Source: Aurantiacibacter luteus (GTDB lineage: Bacteria > Pseudomonadota > Alphaproteobacteria > Sphingomonadales > Sphingomonadaceae). Taken from it: a DNA stretch of 64,000 nt. The translations under genes were made by a program, and so were the position numbers. The notes below the pieces were generated by a model that saw only the letters and a program-made list of their open reading frames with translations, ran no database searches and was not told the origin of the DNA. Below are positions 34,600 to 43,553 of the stretch, in pieces. The stretch spans positions 868,001 through 932,000 of the forward strand of contig NZ_LBHB01000002.1 of assembly GCF_001010945.1 (NCBI RefSeq), written 5' to 3'. The stretch's first letter is position 1. The number at the start of each line of letters is the position of its first letter.

Positions 34600-37043
34600 T
34601 CTGCGGCCTGCCAACCGAAGTCGTCGGCCTCGGGTTCGCCGTCCGCACCCGGCCCGGGCCAGGGGCGACCGGTGAGCGCCGGATACCAGTCGCGCGGGTG
34701 TTCGCCCACGGCCTCGCGCAGCAGGTCGAGCCGGCGCACCGTGCTCTCGCGGCCGGAGAGCATGGTGAGGACTTCCGGCGCGCCGGAGAGGTCGAGACGC
34801 ACGACCACGCTCGCATCGGGCTGGCGCACGAGGAAGCAGCGGCTGTGCGCGGGAAGCGAGCGGATCAGCGCGAACTCGTGCTCGGTCAGGCCGAAGCCCT
34901 CGCAATAATCCTCCGGACGGGCGCGGGCGTTGGGCATGAACACCATCGTCGCAGTCTGCTCGACCAGCGCGGTGGCGATGCGGCTGTCGAGCGCGTCGCG
35001 CGCCGACTGCGTGGCGAAGCCGACCAGCGCGTTGCGCTTGCGCAGCGTCTTCAGCCAGTCGCGGATGCGCGCGGCGAAGACCTCGTCGTCCAGCGCCTTC
35101 CAGCCCTCGTCGATGAGGATCATCGTCGGCTCGCCGTCGAGTCGTTCCTCGATGCGGTGGAACAGATACATCATCGTCGGCGTGCGAAGGCGCGGGTTTT
35201 CCAGCAGCGCGGTCATGTCGAAACCCATGACGCGCGTGGAAAGATCGAGGTTGTCGGCCGCGTTGTCGAACAGCCAGCCGTGCTCGCCGTCCTCGATCCA
35301 GGCGGAAAGGCGGTCGGCGAGGTCGCCCGGCTGCGGGCGGCGGGTGCCGGAGACGAGCTCCTTGAAATGCCTGAGGCGGCGAAGCGAGGGATCGTTAGCA
35401 TAGGCCGCGTCCACCGCGGCGGCGATGGTGGCGTTCTCCTCCGGCCCCTCGGCCTTCAGCAGGACGGAAAGCCAGTCGCGCAGGAAGCCGCGGTTGAGCG
35501 GCGTGTCGGGCAGGGCAAGCGGGTTGAAGCCCGTCGGCTCGCCCGAGCGGATGCGGTCGTAGGTGCCGCCGATGCCGCGGATGAACAGCTCCGCGCCGCG
35601 ATCCTTGTCGAACAGGATGGTGCGGGGGCTGAACTTCTGCGCCTGGGCTGCGAGGAAGTTCATCACCACGGTCTTGCCGCTGCCCGACGGGCCGATGACC
35701 GAAAAGTTGCCGAGGTCGCCGTGGTGGAAGTTGAAGAAGAACGGGGTGGAACTGGTGGTCTGCAAGAGCGTCACCGCCTCGCCCCAGTGATTGCCCTCGG
35801 CCTGCCCCAGCGCGAAACCGTGAAGGCTGCCGAAGCTCGCCATGTTGGCGGTCGAGATCATCGCCCGGCGCACCAGGAAACCCTCGTTACCGGGGAACTG
35901 GCCCCAGAAGCTGGGTTCCAGGTTGGTGTCCTCGCGCACGGCGATGGCGCCGGTGTCGGCGAGCGCAGCGGCGACGGCGGCGGTGGCATCGTCGAGCCGC
36001 TCGAGGCTGCGCTCGCGCACCAGCACGGTCAGGTGATGGTCGCCGAAGCCGACCGACCCTGCGCCGAGCTCGTCGCGCGCGGCCATCATCTCGGCGCGCT
36101 CAGCCTGCGCTTCCTCGTCCGCGCTCTTGAGGCGGCGGATGGCGAGGTCGATCCGCTCGCGCGCGGTCTGGCGTTCCTGCGGCGCGAAGCTTTCGGACAC
36201 GACCATCTCGAAGGGCAGGCGCAGCATCGAATCGAGCAGGCCCGGGCTGGTCGCGTCGGGGTAATCCTTGAGGCTCAGCATCGAGGCGAAGTCCGCCCCG
36301 CCGCTGCCGCGCAGTTCCATCGCGTCGAGCCCGAAGCTGGCGCGGCGGTAGGGGATCATGCGGCCGATGTCGGTGTCGCCGTCCGGGCGGCGTACGGGCC
36401 GCATCTCGCCGTTGTAGAGCGCGCTGATGAGTTCCAGCACCTCGTTGTTGCGGTTGCCGCTGGGGCCGACGTAGTCGCCCAGCGGCTGCGCGCCATAGTC
36501 GCCGAGGCTGGCGGCGAGGGCCTGCATGGCGGCGCGCAGGGTGCGCACGTCCTTGGGGTCGATGGCCGCGGCATCGGCGCGGCGGCGGCGCATGGCCTTC
36601 CCCGCCCGCTCCGCCAGGCCCGCCTTGCCGCGCGCGGGACGGCGCACGAGAGTGACAAACTGGTCGTTCACGAACAGCGATCCGGCGGACAGCTTCTCGC
36701 GCCAGCGGCGGTCGATGTGGCCGGCGATGGGGTCGTCGAACTGCGCCTCCAGCTCCACCGCCACGCGGCGGCGGATGACGTGGTGATACATCACGAAGCG
36801 CGCATCGAGGTTCGAGCGCAGCATCACCTCGCGGGTGACGGCGTGGGCGTTGAGCGCGTCGGTATCCTCGGTTTCGAACAACAGGCCCGGCACCTGCATC
36901 GCCGCCATCAAAGACCCGTCGCGCAGCAACACGACGTTCTCGTCCACCAGCGCGGCGTAGGGCAGGCGGTCGCCGGCGTGCGCCTCTTTGGCGCTCCACG
37001 CGGCGGCTCCGAGCCATTTCCTGTTGCGGCCTTTCGCCGTCAT
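34596..37043 (-). CDS. virB4: T4SS ATPase VirB4/TrbE
   Basis: VirB4 (815 residues) is the large AAA+ ATPase at the base of the type IV machine. Walker A is VIGPSGSGKTVVMNFLAAQ in the middle of the chain, and Walker B is TMILIDEGWKALDD. The N-terminal domain has LVDENVVLLRDGSLMAAMQVPGL, typical of CagE/TrbE/VirB4. It lies 25 bases after virB3. Confidence 0.96.
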   Translation of the reverse strand: MTAKGRNRKWLGAAAWSAKEAHAGDRLPYAALVDENVVLLRDGSLMAAMQVPGLLFETEDTDALNAHAVTREVMLRSNLDARFVMYHHVIRRRVAVELEAQFDDPIAGHIDRRWREKLSAGSLFVNDQFVTLVRRPARGKAGLAERAGKAMRRRRADAAAIDPKDVRTLRAAMQALAASLGDYGAQPLGDYVGPSGNRNNEVLELISALYNGEMRPVRRPDGDTDIGRMIPYRRASFGLDAMELRGSGGADFASMLSLKDYPDATSPGLLDSMLRLPFEMVVSESFAPQERQTARERIDLAIRRLKSADEEAQAERAEMMAARDELGAGSVGFGDHHLTVLVRERSLERLDDATAAVAAALADTGAIAVREDTNLEPSFWGQFPGNEGFLVRRAMISTANMASFGSLHGFALGQAEGNHWGEAVTLLQTTSSTPFFFNFHHGDLGNFSVIGPSGSGKTVVMNFLAAQAQKFSPRTILFDKDRGAELFIRGIGGTYDRIRSGEPTGFNPLALPDTPLNRGFLRDWLSVLLKAEGPEENATIAAAVDAAYANDPSLRRLRHFKELVSGTRRPQPGDLADRLSAWIEDGEHGWLFDNAADNLDLSTRVMGFDMTALLENPRLRTPTMMYLFHRIEERLDGEPTMILIDEGWKALDDEVFAARIRDWLKTLRKRNALVGFATQSARDALDSRIATALVEQTATMVFMPNARARPEDYCEGFGLTEHEFALIRSLPAHSRCFLVRQPDASVVVRLDLSGAPEVLTMLSGRESTVRRLDLLREAVGEHPRDWYPALTGRPWPGPGADGEPEADDFGWQAAE

Positions 37044-37068
37044 GCTCTCGCTCCGATCCGCCCGTTCG

Positions 37069-37350
37069 TCAGGCGGCGTATGAGTTGCAGCCCCAGCGCT
37101 TGTAGTTCTTCACGCGCGGGCACTTGCTGACGCGGGTCAGCCAAAGGTCGAAGAATCGCGGCTCGCGCAGGCAGGCGAAATAGCCGATGGCGTGCATCAC
37201 GATGGGGATGGGGACGATCCACAGGCTCTGGAAAATCAGGAAGGCCTCGGTCGTCACGATCAGGTTGATGACGAAATAGTTGAACGTCACGCCCGCGAAC
37301 ATCTGCGGGCGGGTCAGCGCGCGATGGACGGGGTGGCGGGTGAGGTGCAT
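37069..37350 (-). CDS. virB3: T4SS inner membrane protein VirB3
   Basis: This 93-residue protein has the VirB3 layout: a short basic N-terminus (HRALTRPQMFAGVTFNYFVINL), two adjacent membrane segments, and a cytosolic tail. VirB3 proteins bind VirB4, whose gene follows. The ATG at 37350 (MHLTRHPVHR) is preferred over an upstream in-frame start that falls in the virB2 gene. Confidence 0.88.
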   Translation of the reverse strand: MHLTRHPVHRALTRPQMFAGVTFNYFVINLIVTTEAFLIFQSLWIVPIPIVMHAIGYFACLREPRFFDLWLTRVSKCPRVKNYKRWGCNSYAA

Positions 37351-37366
37351 CGGCCTTGGTCCGTCC

Positions 37367-37657
37367 TCAGCCCGCTGCGCCCTGGATGCCGGCCACGATG
37401 CTGGCGGCACCGAAGATGATGAACACGCCGATGATCACGGTCGCGCCGAAGCGCCAGTTGACCCGGCCCGTCAGCATCATGAAGCCGACCGCGGCCACCG
37501 CCATCACGGCGACCGTCGTGGCGACCGTGCCGAGCATGGTGTCGCGCATCCACGAAAAGGCATTGTTGATCGGGCTCGACCCGGCAGGGTCCTGCGCGAA
37601 GGCGGCGGTGGGCAGCATAACGGTGAAGAATGCGAGGAGGCGGGAAAGGGATTTCAT
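37367..37657 (-). CDS. virB2: T4SS major pilin VirB2/TrbC
   Basis: This 96-residue pilin precursor has a signal peptide ending PTAAFAQ and two hydrophobic helices (TVATTVAVMAVAAVGFMMLTG and GATVIIGVFIIFGAASIVAG) split by a short basic loop (RVNWR), as in TrbC/VirB2. It would form the pilus or channel lining. It lies 14 bases after the transglycosylase gene. Confidence 0.9.
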   Translation of the reverse strand: MKSLSRLLAFFTVMLPTAAFAQDPAGSSPINNAFSWMRDTMLGTVATTVAVMAVAAVGFMMLTGRVNWRFGATVIIGVFIIFGAASIVAGIQGAAG

Positions 37658-37671
37658 GTGTCGTCGTGTTC

Positions 37672-38307
37672 TCAGCGTGAGTGGTTGGCAAGGCGGCCCA
37701 TGATGGCAGCTACGTAGAGACGGGTCTCGCGGATGTTGGGCACGCCGCCCGCCTGCATCACGCGGCCCGGGCCGGCGTTGTAGGCGGCGAGCGCGCGTTC
37801 GAGGTCGCCGTCGAAGCGGTCGAGCTGGGCGCGCAGGTAGCGTGCGCCGCCCTCGAGGTTGGCGAGCGGATCGTCGGGGTTCACGCCCATGTCGCGGGCG
37901 GTGCCGGGCATCAGCTGGGCCAACCCGCGCGCCCCCGCGGGGGAGACGGCATCATGCCGCCAGCGGCTCTCCTGCCACACCACGGCTTCGAGCAGCGCGG
38001 GGCTGAGGTCGAAGCGCGCGGCGAGCTGGCGCACGGCGGCGGCGTAGTTGGCGGGGATGCCCGAGGCATGGCGCTCGGTATCGGCGACGGCGATGTCCGG
38101 AACGAGAGCAAGGGCCTCCGCCGGCACTTCCGCCAGCGCCCCGGCCTCGGCAAATGCGGCAACGTCGTCGCTCACGGCCACCGGGCCACCGGCGATCCAT
38201 GTCGCCGCGCCATCCGCCGAAATCTCGAGCACATCGGCCCGCGCGGAAACCGCGCAGGTCGCAGCCAGCGCGAACGCCGCCAACGATGTGCCAAGCTTCA
38301 GAATCAT
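37672..38307 (-). CDS. Lytic transglycosylase, VirB1-like
   Basis: This 211-residue exported protein has a signal peptide (ALAATCAVSARA) and a C-terminal SLT domain. Seen are VVWQESRWRHDAVSPAGARGLAQLMPGTARDMG, with the catalytic Glu in QES, then NLEGGARYLR and ALAAYNAGPGRV. It opens the peptidoglycan for T4SS assembly. It is the first gene of the secretion operon; the ATG at 38307 has GGAGGG six bases upstream. The middle of the protein is Ala/Val rich with no known domain. Confidence 0.92.
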   Translation of the reverse strand: MILKLGTSLAAFALAATCAVSARADVLEISADGAATWIAGGPVAVSDDVAAFAEAGALAEVPAEALALVPDIAVADTERHASGIPANYAAAVRQLAARFDLSPALLEAVVWQESRWRHDAVSPAGARGLAQLMPGTARDMGVNPDDPLANLEGGARYLRAQLDRFDGDLERALAAYNAGPGRVMQAGGVPNIRETRLYVAAIMGRLANHSR

Positions 38308-38397
38308 CGCGACCCTCCAGTCAGAAGGCCCCTGCTTACGACAAATGACATGAACATGACAGAGACAGGCTAAATGCATTTGCGGCGGACACAATTA

Positions 38398-38424
38398 CGC
38401 CCGGCGGAGCAAGTCTGCCGGGCG
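38398..38424 (-). terminator. Hairpin between the TPR gene and the secretion operon
   Basis: CGCCCGGC pairs perfectly with GCCGGGCG around an 11-base loop. On the minus strand it follows the TPR gene stop by about 40 bases and is followed by a weakly T-rich stretch (TAATTGTG). It probably ends the TPR transcript, so the secretion operon would start from its own promoter between about 38310 and 38397. Confidence 0.6.
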
Positions 38425-38466
38425 CAAATTTCGTGGCGACCGGAAAGACCCGGCTTTATTATGGTG

Positions 38467-38835
38467 TCAGCGCGAGGCGAGCGCCCGCAGTTCCACCGAG
38501 GCGAGCGCGAGGCGCGCAGCGTCGCGGCTGTCGATCCAGCGCCCGTCGGCGAGCTCCAGCTCGTAGGTCTCGTCCGCGTCGCGTGCGAGGCGGTAGTAGT
38601 ATTCGGCCCGTTCGGCGTTGCCGAGCTGCGACCAGGCCGAACCAAGGTTGATGAGCAGGGCCGGGTCGCCGGGGTGATCGAGCAGTCGTGCCTCGAGCTC
38701 GGCAACGGCGGCCTCCGTCTGACCGGCAACGAGTTGCTCGTAGGCGACGTCCTGCCGCTCGACCTGCTGGTCCACCATGACGGCGGTGACGGACTGCATG
38801 AAAAACAGCGGCGCGATGGCGAGGGTGGCAAGCAT
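38467..38835 (-). CDS. Small exported TPR-repeat protein
   Basis: This 122-residue protein has an N-terminal hydrophobic signal or anchor (MLATLAIAPLFFMQSVTAVM). One to two TPR-like helical pairs follow (AYEQLVAGQTEAAVAELEARLLDHPGDPALLINLGSAWSQLGNAERAEYYYRLA, written by position 25-85). The ATG at 38835 has AGGGGA ten bases upstream; the in-frame ATG three codons earlier is too close to it. TPR proteins act as scaffolds. It may belong to the secretion system next door, but a hairpin separates the two transcripts. Confidence 0.75.
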   Translation of the reverse strand: MLATLAIAPLFFMQSVTAVMVDQQVERQDVAYEQLVAGQTEAAVAELEARLLDHPGDPALLINLGSAWSQLGNAERAEYYYRLARDADETYELELADGRWIDSRDAARLALASVELRALASR

Positions 38836-38909
38836 CGAACGCATTTCCCCTTTAAGTTCTGAGGAGAATAGTGCGCCCACATCGGCGGTACTGCAACAAA
38901 ACCGTCACA

Positions 38910-38929
38910 TTGTCACAAATTTGTAACAA
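38910..38929. promoter_or_regulatory. Pho-box-like / palindromic operator candidate
   Basis: The sequence contains TGTCACA and TGTAACA exactly 11 bases apart, the spacing of PhoB half-sites. As a whole it is also a near-perfect dyad (TTGTnACAAATTTGTnACAA). It lies between the divergent TPR gene and the lipoprotein/receptor pair, about 175 bases from the latter. A further CTGTCAC occurs at about 39032. Use by PhoB is inference. Confidence 0.4.
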
Positions 38930-39102
38930 TGCGCGACGGTCTTCATGCCTGTGCAGAACTATTGTCCTGACGTTACAAAGACTTGTTCGCTAATCGGCTC
39001 GAGTCTCCATAGCGTCACGAAGCCGCAAACAAACTGTCACGCGGCGGTCCTAGACGGCGTCCGGCAACATCCGCTTCGCTGGACAATTGAGGGGTCCCGA
39101 CC

Positions 39103-40680
39103 GTGACACAGCTTTACCGTACGCTCTTCCTTGGTGCATCCGTGCTGGCGCTCGCCGGCTGCGGGCCCGACGATCTCGCCTCGCCCGGAACCGGCGGCGA
39201 CGTCATCATCAACAACCCTGCTCCCACGCCGACGCCTACTCCGGCTCCGACCAGCGCGACGGTGACTCCGGCCAACGGCTGCCCGACCATCGCCGATCCG
39301 CAGGGCCTGACCGACGAGGGCACGATCACCGGACCCGAAGGCACCTGGCGCGTGTGCGCCACGCCGCTGCGCTTCAACGCCTCCACCACCCTGCCGCGCA
39401 TTCCCGGCCTGCTCTATCGCCTGCCCGGCCAGGTCAACGTCGGCTCCGACGGCGGCCCGGCGGCCGATGCCAGCGACGGTTTCTCCGACACCAACGTGAC
39501 GCTGACCATCGAGCCGGGCGTCATCATTTTCGCCAGCGGCTCCTCGTTCCTCAACGTCAACCGCGGCAACTTCATCCAGGCGAACGGCACCGCCAGCCGT
39601 CCGATCATCTTCACCAGCCGCGACAACGTGCTGGGCCTCAACGGCGCGGACAGTTCGGGCCAGTGGGGCGGCGTGGTCATCTCCGGCCGCGCGCCGGTGA
39701 CCGACTGCTTCGAGCCCGCCGCCACCCCGGGCACCGTGAACTGCGAGCGCCAGGTGGAAGGCGCGGCCAACCCGACCTTCTTCGGCGGCGCGACCACGAC
39801 GGGCACCAACGGCTCGCTCACCTTCGTGCAGATCCGCTATTCGGGCTTCGTCCTCTCGGGCGACAGCGAGCTGCAGTCGCTGACCACCGGCGGCACCCAG
39901 CCGGGGACCGTCTTCGCCAACATCCAGTCGGTCAACTCGTCCGACGACGGGGTCGAGTTCTTCGGCGGCTACGTCAACATGAAGCGCCTGATCGTGGCGG
40001 GCGCGGAGGACGATTCGATCGACACCGACACCGGCGTGAAGGCGAACATGCAGTACGTCCTCGCCGCCCAGCGCGCCGCGGCGGGCGATGCCATCATCGA
40101 GGCGGACAGCTCCAACGGCCTGAACGACCAGACCCCGCGGCAGAACACGCGGATCGCCAACGCGACCTTCATCCACCGTCGCAACAACGACCAGGTGGTG
40201 CGCCTGCGCGGGGGCACCGACTACGGCCTCTACAACACCCTGGTCTGGGACGCATCGTCCACCGGCACGCCGTGCATCCGCATGGACGACGCGCAGACGA
40301 TCCGCTCGGCGAGCAGCAGCCTCGACGATGTCGGCCCGCCGGTGTTCCAGTCCGTCGCCCTCCAGTGCCGCACGAACTTCCGCAACGGCAGCAACTCGGG
40401 CGCCAGCGCCGCGCAGGCAGAGGCGATCTTCGACGCGGGCACCGGCAACACCAAGGCCTACGTCAACACGCTGGTGAACGGCTATCTCGGCGGCGCGAAC
40501 GAGACCGGCTATTCGCCGATCTTCAACGTGACCACGCTCGGCAGCTTCTTCGAAGCGACGAACTTCCTCGGTGCCGTTTCGCCGAGCAACGACTGGACGC
40601 GGGGCTGGACCTGCGATTCGGCGGCCGTCTCCTTCGGCAACAACACCGGGTCCTGCACCCGCATTCCGGTCTTCAGCTGA
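39103..40680 (+). CDS. Surface lipoprotein, probable partner of the downstream TonB receptor
   Basis: This 525-residue lipoprotein has a lipobox (LALAGC, Cys20), a Pro/Thr linker (APTPTPTPAPTS), and a long beta-rich domain with G/N/T/S turns. Segments such as GVIIFASGSSFLNVNRGNFIQANGTASRPIIFTS and SVNSSDDGVEFFGGYVNMKRLIVAGAEDDSID look like a right-handed beta-helix. It starts with GTG at 39103 after GAGGGG. A large TonB receptor begins 100 bases downstream, so the two probably form a capture/import pair like SusD/SusC, though the fold is different. The ligand is unknown. Several Cys pairs suggest disulfides. Confidence 0.78.
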   Translation: MTQLYRTLFLGASVLALAGCGPDDLASPGTGGDVIINNPAPTPTPTPAPTSATVTPANGCPTIADPQGLTDEGTITGPEGTWRVCATPLRFNASTTLPRIPGLLYRLPGQVNVGSDGGPAADASDGFSDTNVTLTIEPGVIIFASGSSFLNVNRGNFIQANGTASRPIIFTSRDNVLGLNGADSSGQWGGVVISGRAPVTDCFEPAATPGTVNCERQVEGAANPTFFGGATTTGTNGSLTFVQIRYSGFVLSGDSELQSLTTGGTQPGTVFANIQSVNSSDDGVEFFGGYVNMKRLIVAGAEDDSIDTDTGVKANMQYVLAAQRAAAGDAIIEADSSNGLNDQTPRQNTRIANATFIHRRNNDQVVRLRGGTDYGLYNTLVWDASSTGTPCIRMDDAQTIRSASSSLDDVGPPVFQSVALQCRTNFRNGSNSGASAAQAEAIFDAGTGNTKAYVNTLVNGYLGGANETGYSPIFNVTTLGSFFEATNFLGAVSPSNDWTRGWTCDSAAVSFGNNTGSCTRIPVFS

Positions 40681-40780
40681 CCATGACGGGCAAGGGGGCG
40701 GTGCCATGCGCTCGCCTCCTCGCCATCTCGCGGGCCGCACACCGCCCGCTCCACGGATCGAATACGAGGGGTCTTTCGCG

Positions 40781-43468
40781 ATGAACACCACCGGCACCAG
40801 GCTGGCGGCCATGCTTCTGCTTTCGAGCGCCCTTACCGCGCCTGCCGCCGCGCTGGCGCAGGACGGCGACGCGGGCGGGCCGGTCCCGCAGACTGAGGCG
40901 GAGCAGGAGGTGGCCCCCGATCCGCAGGCGGAAGACCCCGACATCTCCATCCCCGGCGGCGCAATCATCGTGACGGGCCGCATCAACCGCGACCCTACGC
41001 GCGGCTCGGCGCAGGTGCTGACCGTCCTCTCGACCGAGGAAATCGCGCGCACGGGCGAAGGCGACATCGCCGGCGCGCTGGGCCGCGTGACGGGCCTTTC
41101 GGTGCAGGGGCAGGGCTTCGTCTACGTCCGCGGCCTCGGCGATCGCTACTCGCTGGCGCTCTTGAACGGCCTGCCGTTGCCGAGCCCGGAACCGCTGAGC
41201 CGCGTCGTCCCGCTCGACATCTTTCCCACCAACGTCGTCGCCTCCAGCCTGGTGCAGAAGACCTATTCGGCCAATTTCCCCGGAGAATTCGGCGGCGGCG
41301 TGATCGCGCTGACCACCCGCGCCGTGCCCGACGAGAGCTTCGTCACCGTGGGCGGCGGCATCAGCGGCGACACCGAGACGACCCTGCACAAGGGCCTCGC
41401 CTACTATGGTTCGGACTACGACTGGTTCGGCTTCGACGACGGCACCCGCGACGCGCCACCCGCGCTGCAGGCCTATTTCGACAGCGGCATCCGCCTGTCC
41501 GACATCCCGCTCGATCCCGAGCGAAATACGAACGGCGCGCCGGTCACCCAGCTCGACATCGGCCAGCAGCTCGGCGACCCGAACCTGGTGCTGCTGCAGC
41601 TGATCGGCGACGTGCAGCCCAACTGGTCCGCGAGCCTCAGCGCCGGCACCGCGTTCGACGTGGGCTCCGACGGCGAGCTCGGCGTGGTCTTCACCGGTTC
41701 GATCAGCAACAAGTGGCGCACCCGCGACATCATCTCGCAGTCGATCCTCGCCGACTTCTCGCTCGACAGCGACTTCCGCGACGTGGTTACCGACAACCGC
41801 ATTCTGGCCAACGCCATGCTCGGCCTCGGCCTCGAGATCGGTGACCACCGTTTCCGCTTCACCAACCTTTTCATCCGCGACACGCTGAAGCAGGCCTCGC
41901 TTTCGCAGGGCACCGACTTCCTCGACGGCGACGACGTGCAGCAGCAGCGCACCGGCTGGTTCGAGCGGCAGCTGATCGACAGCCAGCTGGTGGCGGAGAT
42001 GGAGTTCGGCGACCTGTCGGTGGACCTGCGCGGCGGATACGCCCGCACCGACCGCGAGGCGCCCTACGAATACACCTTCACCTACGTCCGCGACAATTCG
42101 AACGCCCAGTTCGGCGACACCTTCATCAACACGCTCGACCGGCAGACGGGCGACGCCTCGGTGGTGTTCTCCGACCTGACCGAGGAGCTGTGGGCCGGCG
42201 GCGTCGACCTCAGCTATCCCGTCATCGACAGTCTGGTGGCGACCGTGGGCTATGCCTATTCGGACACCGACCGCTTCTCGGAACGGCGCGAATTCCTCTT
42301 CAACGCGCCCACCAGCTTCCCCGACGGCGTGGGCGCGCTGCGGCCCGACCTGCTGTTGGGCGACGCGATCCTCGATTTCTACGACATCGGCCTGATCGAA
42401 TCGACCGAGAACGACCCCGCCTTCCGAGCCGGGCTCGAGATCCACGCGGGCTACGGCAAGATCAACTGGGAGCCGGTGACCGGGATCCAGATCGATGCCG
42501 GCGTGCGCTACGAGGACGCGGTGCAGTCGGTAAATCCGGCCCAGCGGTTCCTGACCCCCGGCCCGTCCGATGCCTCGACCCTGCTCGAGAACAGCTACTG
42601 GCTGCCCGGCGCGACCGTGACCTGGGAGGCGACCGACGCGCTGCAACTGCGCGCCGCCGCCTCGCGCACCATCGCCCGTCCGCAATTCCGCGAGCTGATC
42701 TTCCAGACCTACTACGACCCCGAAACCAACCGCCAGTTCAACGGCAACCCCTTCCTGGTGGACAGCGAGCTGACCAACTACGAAGTGCGCGCCGAGTACT
42801 ATTTCGGCGGCCGGGACCGGGCATCGATCGCCGGCTTCTACAAGGACATCGCGAACCCCATCGAGGCATTCTCTAGCTTCAGCGACAACGCCCAGCTGAC
42901 CAGCTTCGCCAACGCTCCTTCGGCAACGCTCTACGGTATCGAGGCCGACCTCGCTTATACCTTCGACCTGGTGAACCTGGGCGATGCCTTTGCCACCAAG
43001 GAGCTGGCGCTGTTCGCCAACTACACCTTCACCCAGTCCGACATCTCGGTGCAGGCCGATGACGTGACGCGGCTGTTCCCCGGCGGCGAGACGCCGGCGA
43101 GCAACCTGTTTGCCGACGGCGTGCCGCTGACCGGCCAGTCCGACCATCTCGCCAACGTGCAGATCAGCCTGGAAGATACCGAACGTCTGCAGCAGTTCAC
43201 CGTGCTGATGACCTACGCCAGCGAGCGCGTGACGAGCCGGGGCACGGCGGCCCTGCCCGACATTGTCGAGAACCCCGGTTTCGGCCTCGACCTCGTGTTC
43301 CGTCAGGGCTTCACCCTGATGGGCAGCGAGGCGGAGCTGAAGGTAGAGGCGCGCAACCTGCTCGGCCGCCGCAACGAGGAGTACCAGGGCGAGGGCGCGC
43401 AGCGCATCGAGGTCAACACCTACGATGTTGGCACCACGCTGGGCGCCTCGCTCTCGCTCACCTTCTGA
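40781..43468 (+). CDS. TonB-dependent outer membrane receptor
   Basis: This 895-residue receptor has a signal peptide ending AAALAQ, an acidic N-terminal extension (to about 60), a TonB-box-like GAIIVTGRINRD, and a plug with VRGLGDRYSLALLNGLPLPSPEP, FPTNVVASSLVQKTYSANFPGEFGGGVIALTTR. The plug variant with GLGDRY...SPEP is that of a receptor subgroup common in Sphingomonadales and Caulobacterales. The barrel ends VGTTLGASLSLTF. It follows the lipoprotein gene and ends at a terminator. The ATG at 40781 has GAGGGG about ten bases upstream. The substrate is unknown; the Pho-box-like site upstream hints at a phosphorus compound. Confidence 0.93.
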   Translation: MNTTGTRLAAMLLLSSALTAPAAALAQDGDAGGPVPQTEAEQEVAPDPQAEDPDISIPGGAIIVTGRINRDPTRGSAQVLTVLSTEEIARTGEGDIAGALGRVTGLSVQGQGFVYVRGLGDRYSLALLNGLPLPSPEPLSRVVPLDIFPTNVVASSLVQKTYSANFPGEFGGGVIALTTRAVPDESFVTVGGGISGDTETTLHKGLAYYGSDYDWFGFDDGTRDAPPALQAYFDSGIRLSDIPLDPERNTNGAPVTQLDIGQQLGDPNLVLLQLIGDVQPNWSASLSAGTAFDVGSDGELGVVFTGSISNKWRTRDIISQSILADFSLDSDFRDVVTDNRILANAMLGLGLEIGDHRFRFTNLFIRDTLKQASLSQGTDFLDGDDVQQQRTGWFERQLIDSQLVAEMEFGDLSVDLRGGYARTDREAPYEYTFTYVRDNSNAQFGDTFINTLDRQTGDASVVFSDLTEELWAGGVDLSYPVIDSLVATVGYAYSDTDRFSERREFLFNAPTSFPDGVGALRPDLLLGDAILDFYDIGLIESTENDPAFRAGLEIHAGYGKINWEPVTGIQIDAGVRYEDAVQSVNPAQRFLTPGPSDASTLLENSYWLPGATVTWEATDALQLRAAASRTIARPQFRELIFQTYYDPETNRQFNGNPFLVDSELTNYEVRAEYYFGGRDRASIAGFYKDIANPIEAFSSFSDNAQLTSFANAPSATLYGIEADLAYTFDLVNLGDAFATKELALFANYTFTQSDISVQADDVTRLFPGGETPASNLFADGVPLTGQSDHLANVQISLEDTERLQQFTVLMTYASERVTSRGTAALPDIVENPGFGLDLVFRQGFTLMGSEAELKVEARNLLGRRNEEYQGEGAQRIEVNTYDVGTTLGASLSLTF

Positions 43469-43495
43469 ACCAAGACCCCTGGTAAGAGGGCGACC

Positions 43496-43529
43496 GGCCT
43501 CCCGTCACTCCAGTGGTGGGAGGCCTTTT
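43496..43529 (+). terminator. Rho-independent terminator after the receptor gene
   Basis: GGCCTCCC pairs with GGGAGGCC around a 14-base loop and is followed by TTTT. It lies 28 bases after the receptor stop and before the convergent response regulator gene. Confidence 0.85.
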
Positions 43530-43553
43530 GGTGGGCGAGAATGGCGTAGGCCG

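Noticed and set aside
33391-34905. Longer virB6 start extending into virB4
   Set aside because: The extra 100 residues are Arg/Pro rich antisense-like sequence from the virB4 reading region. The ATG at 34599 overlaps the virB4 stop in the usual ATGA manner.
30389-38307. Integrated conjugative element or plasmid remnant
   Set aside because: No relaxase, coupling protein, integrase, replication gene, flanking tRNA or direct repeat is visible, and base composition looks like the neighbours.
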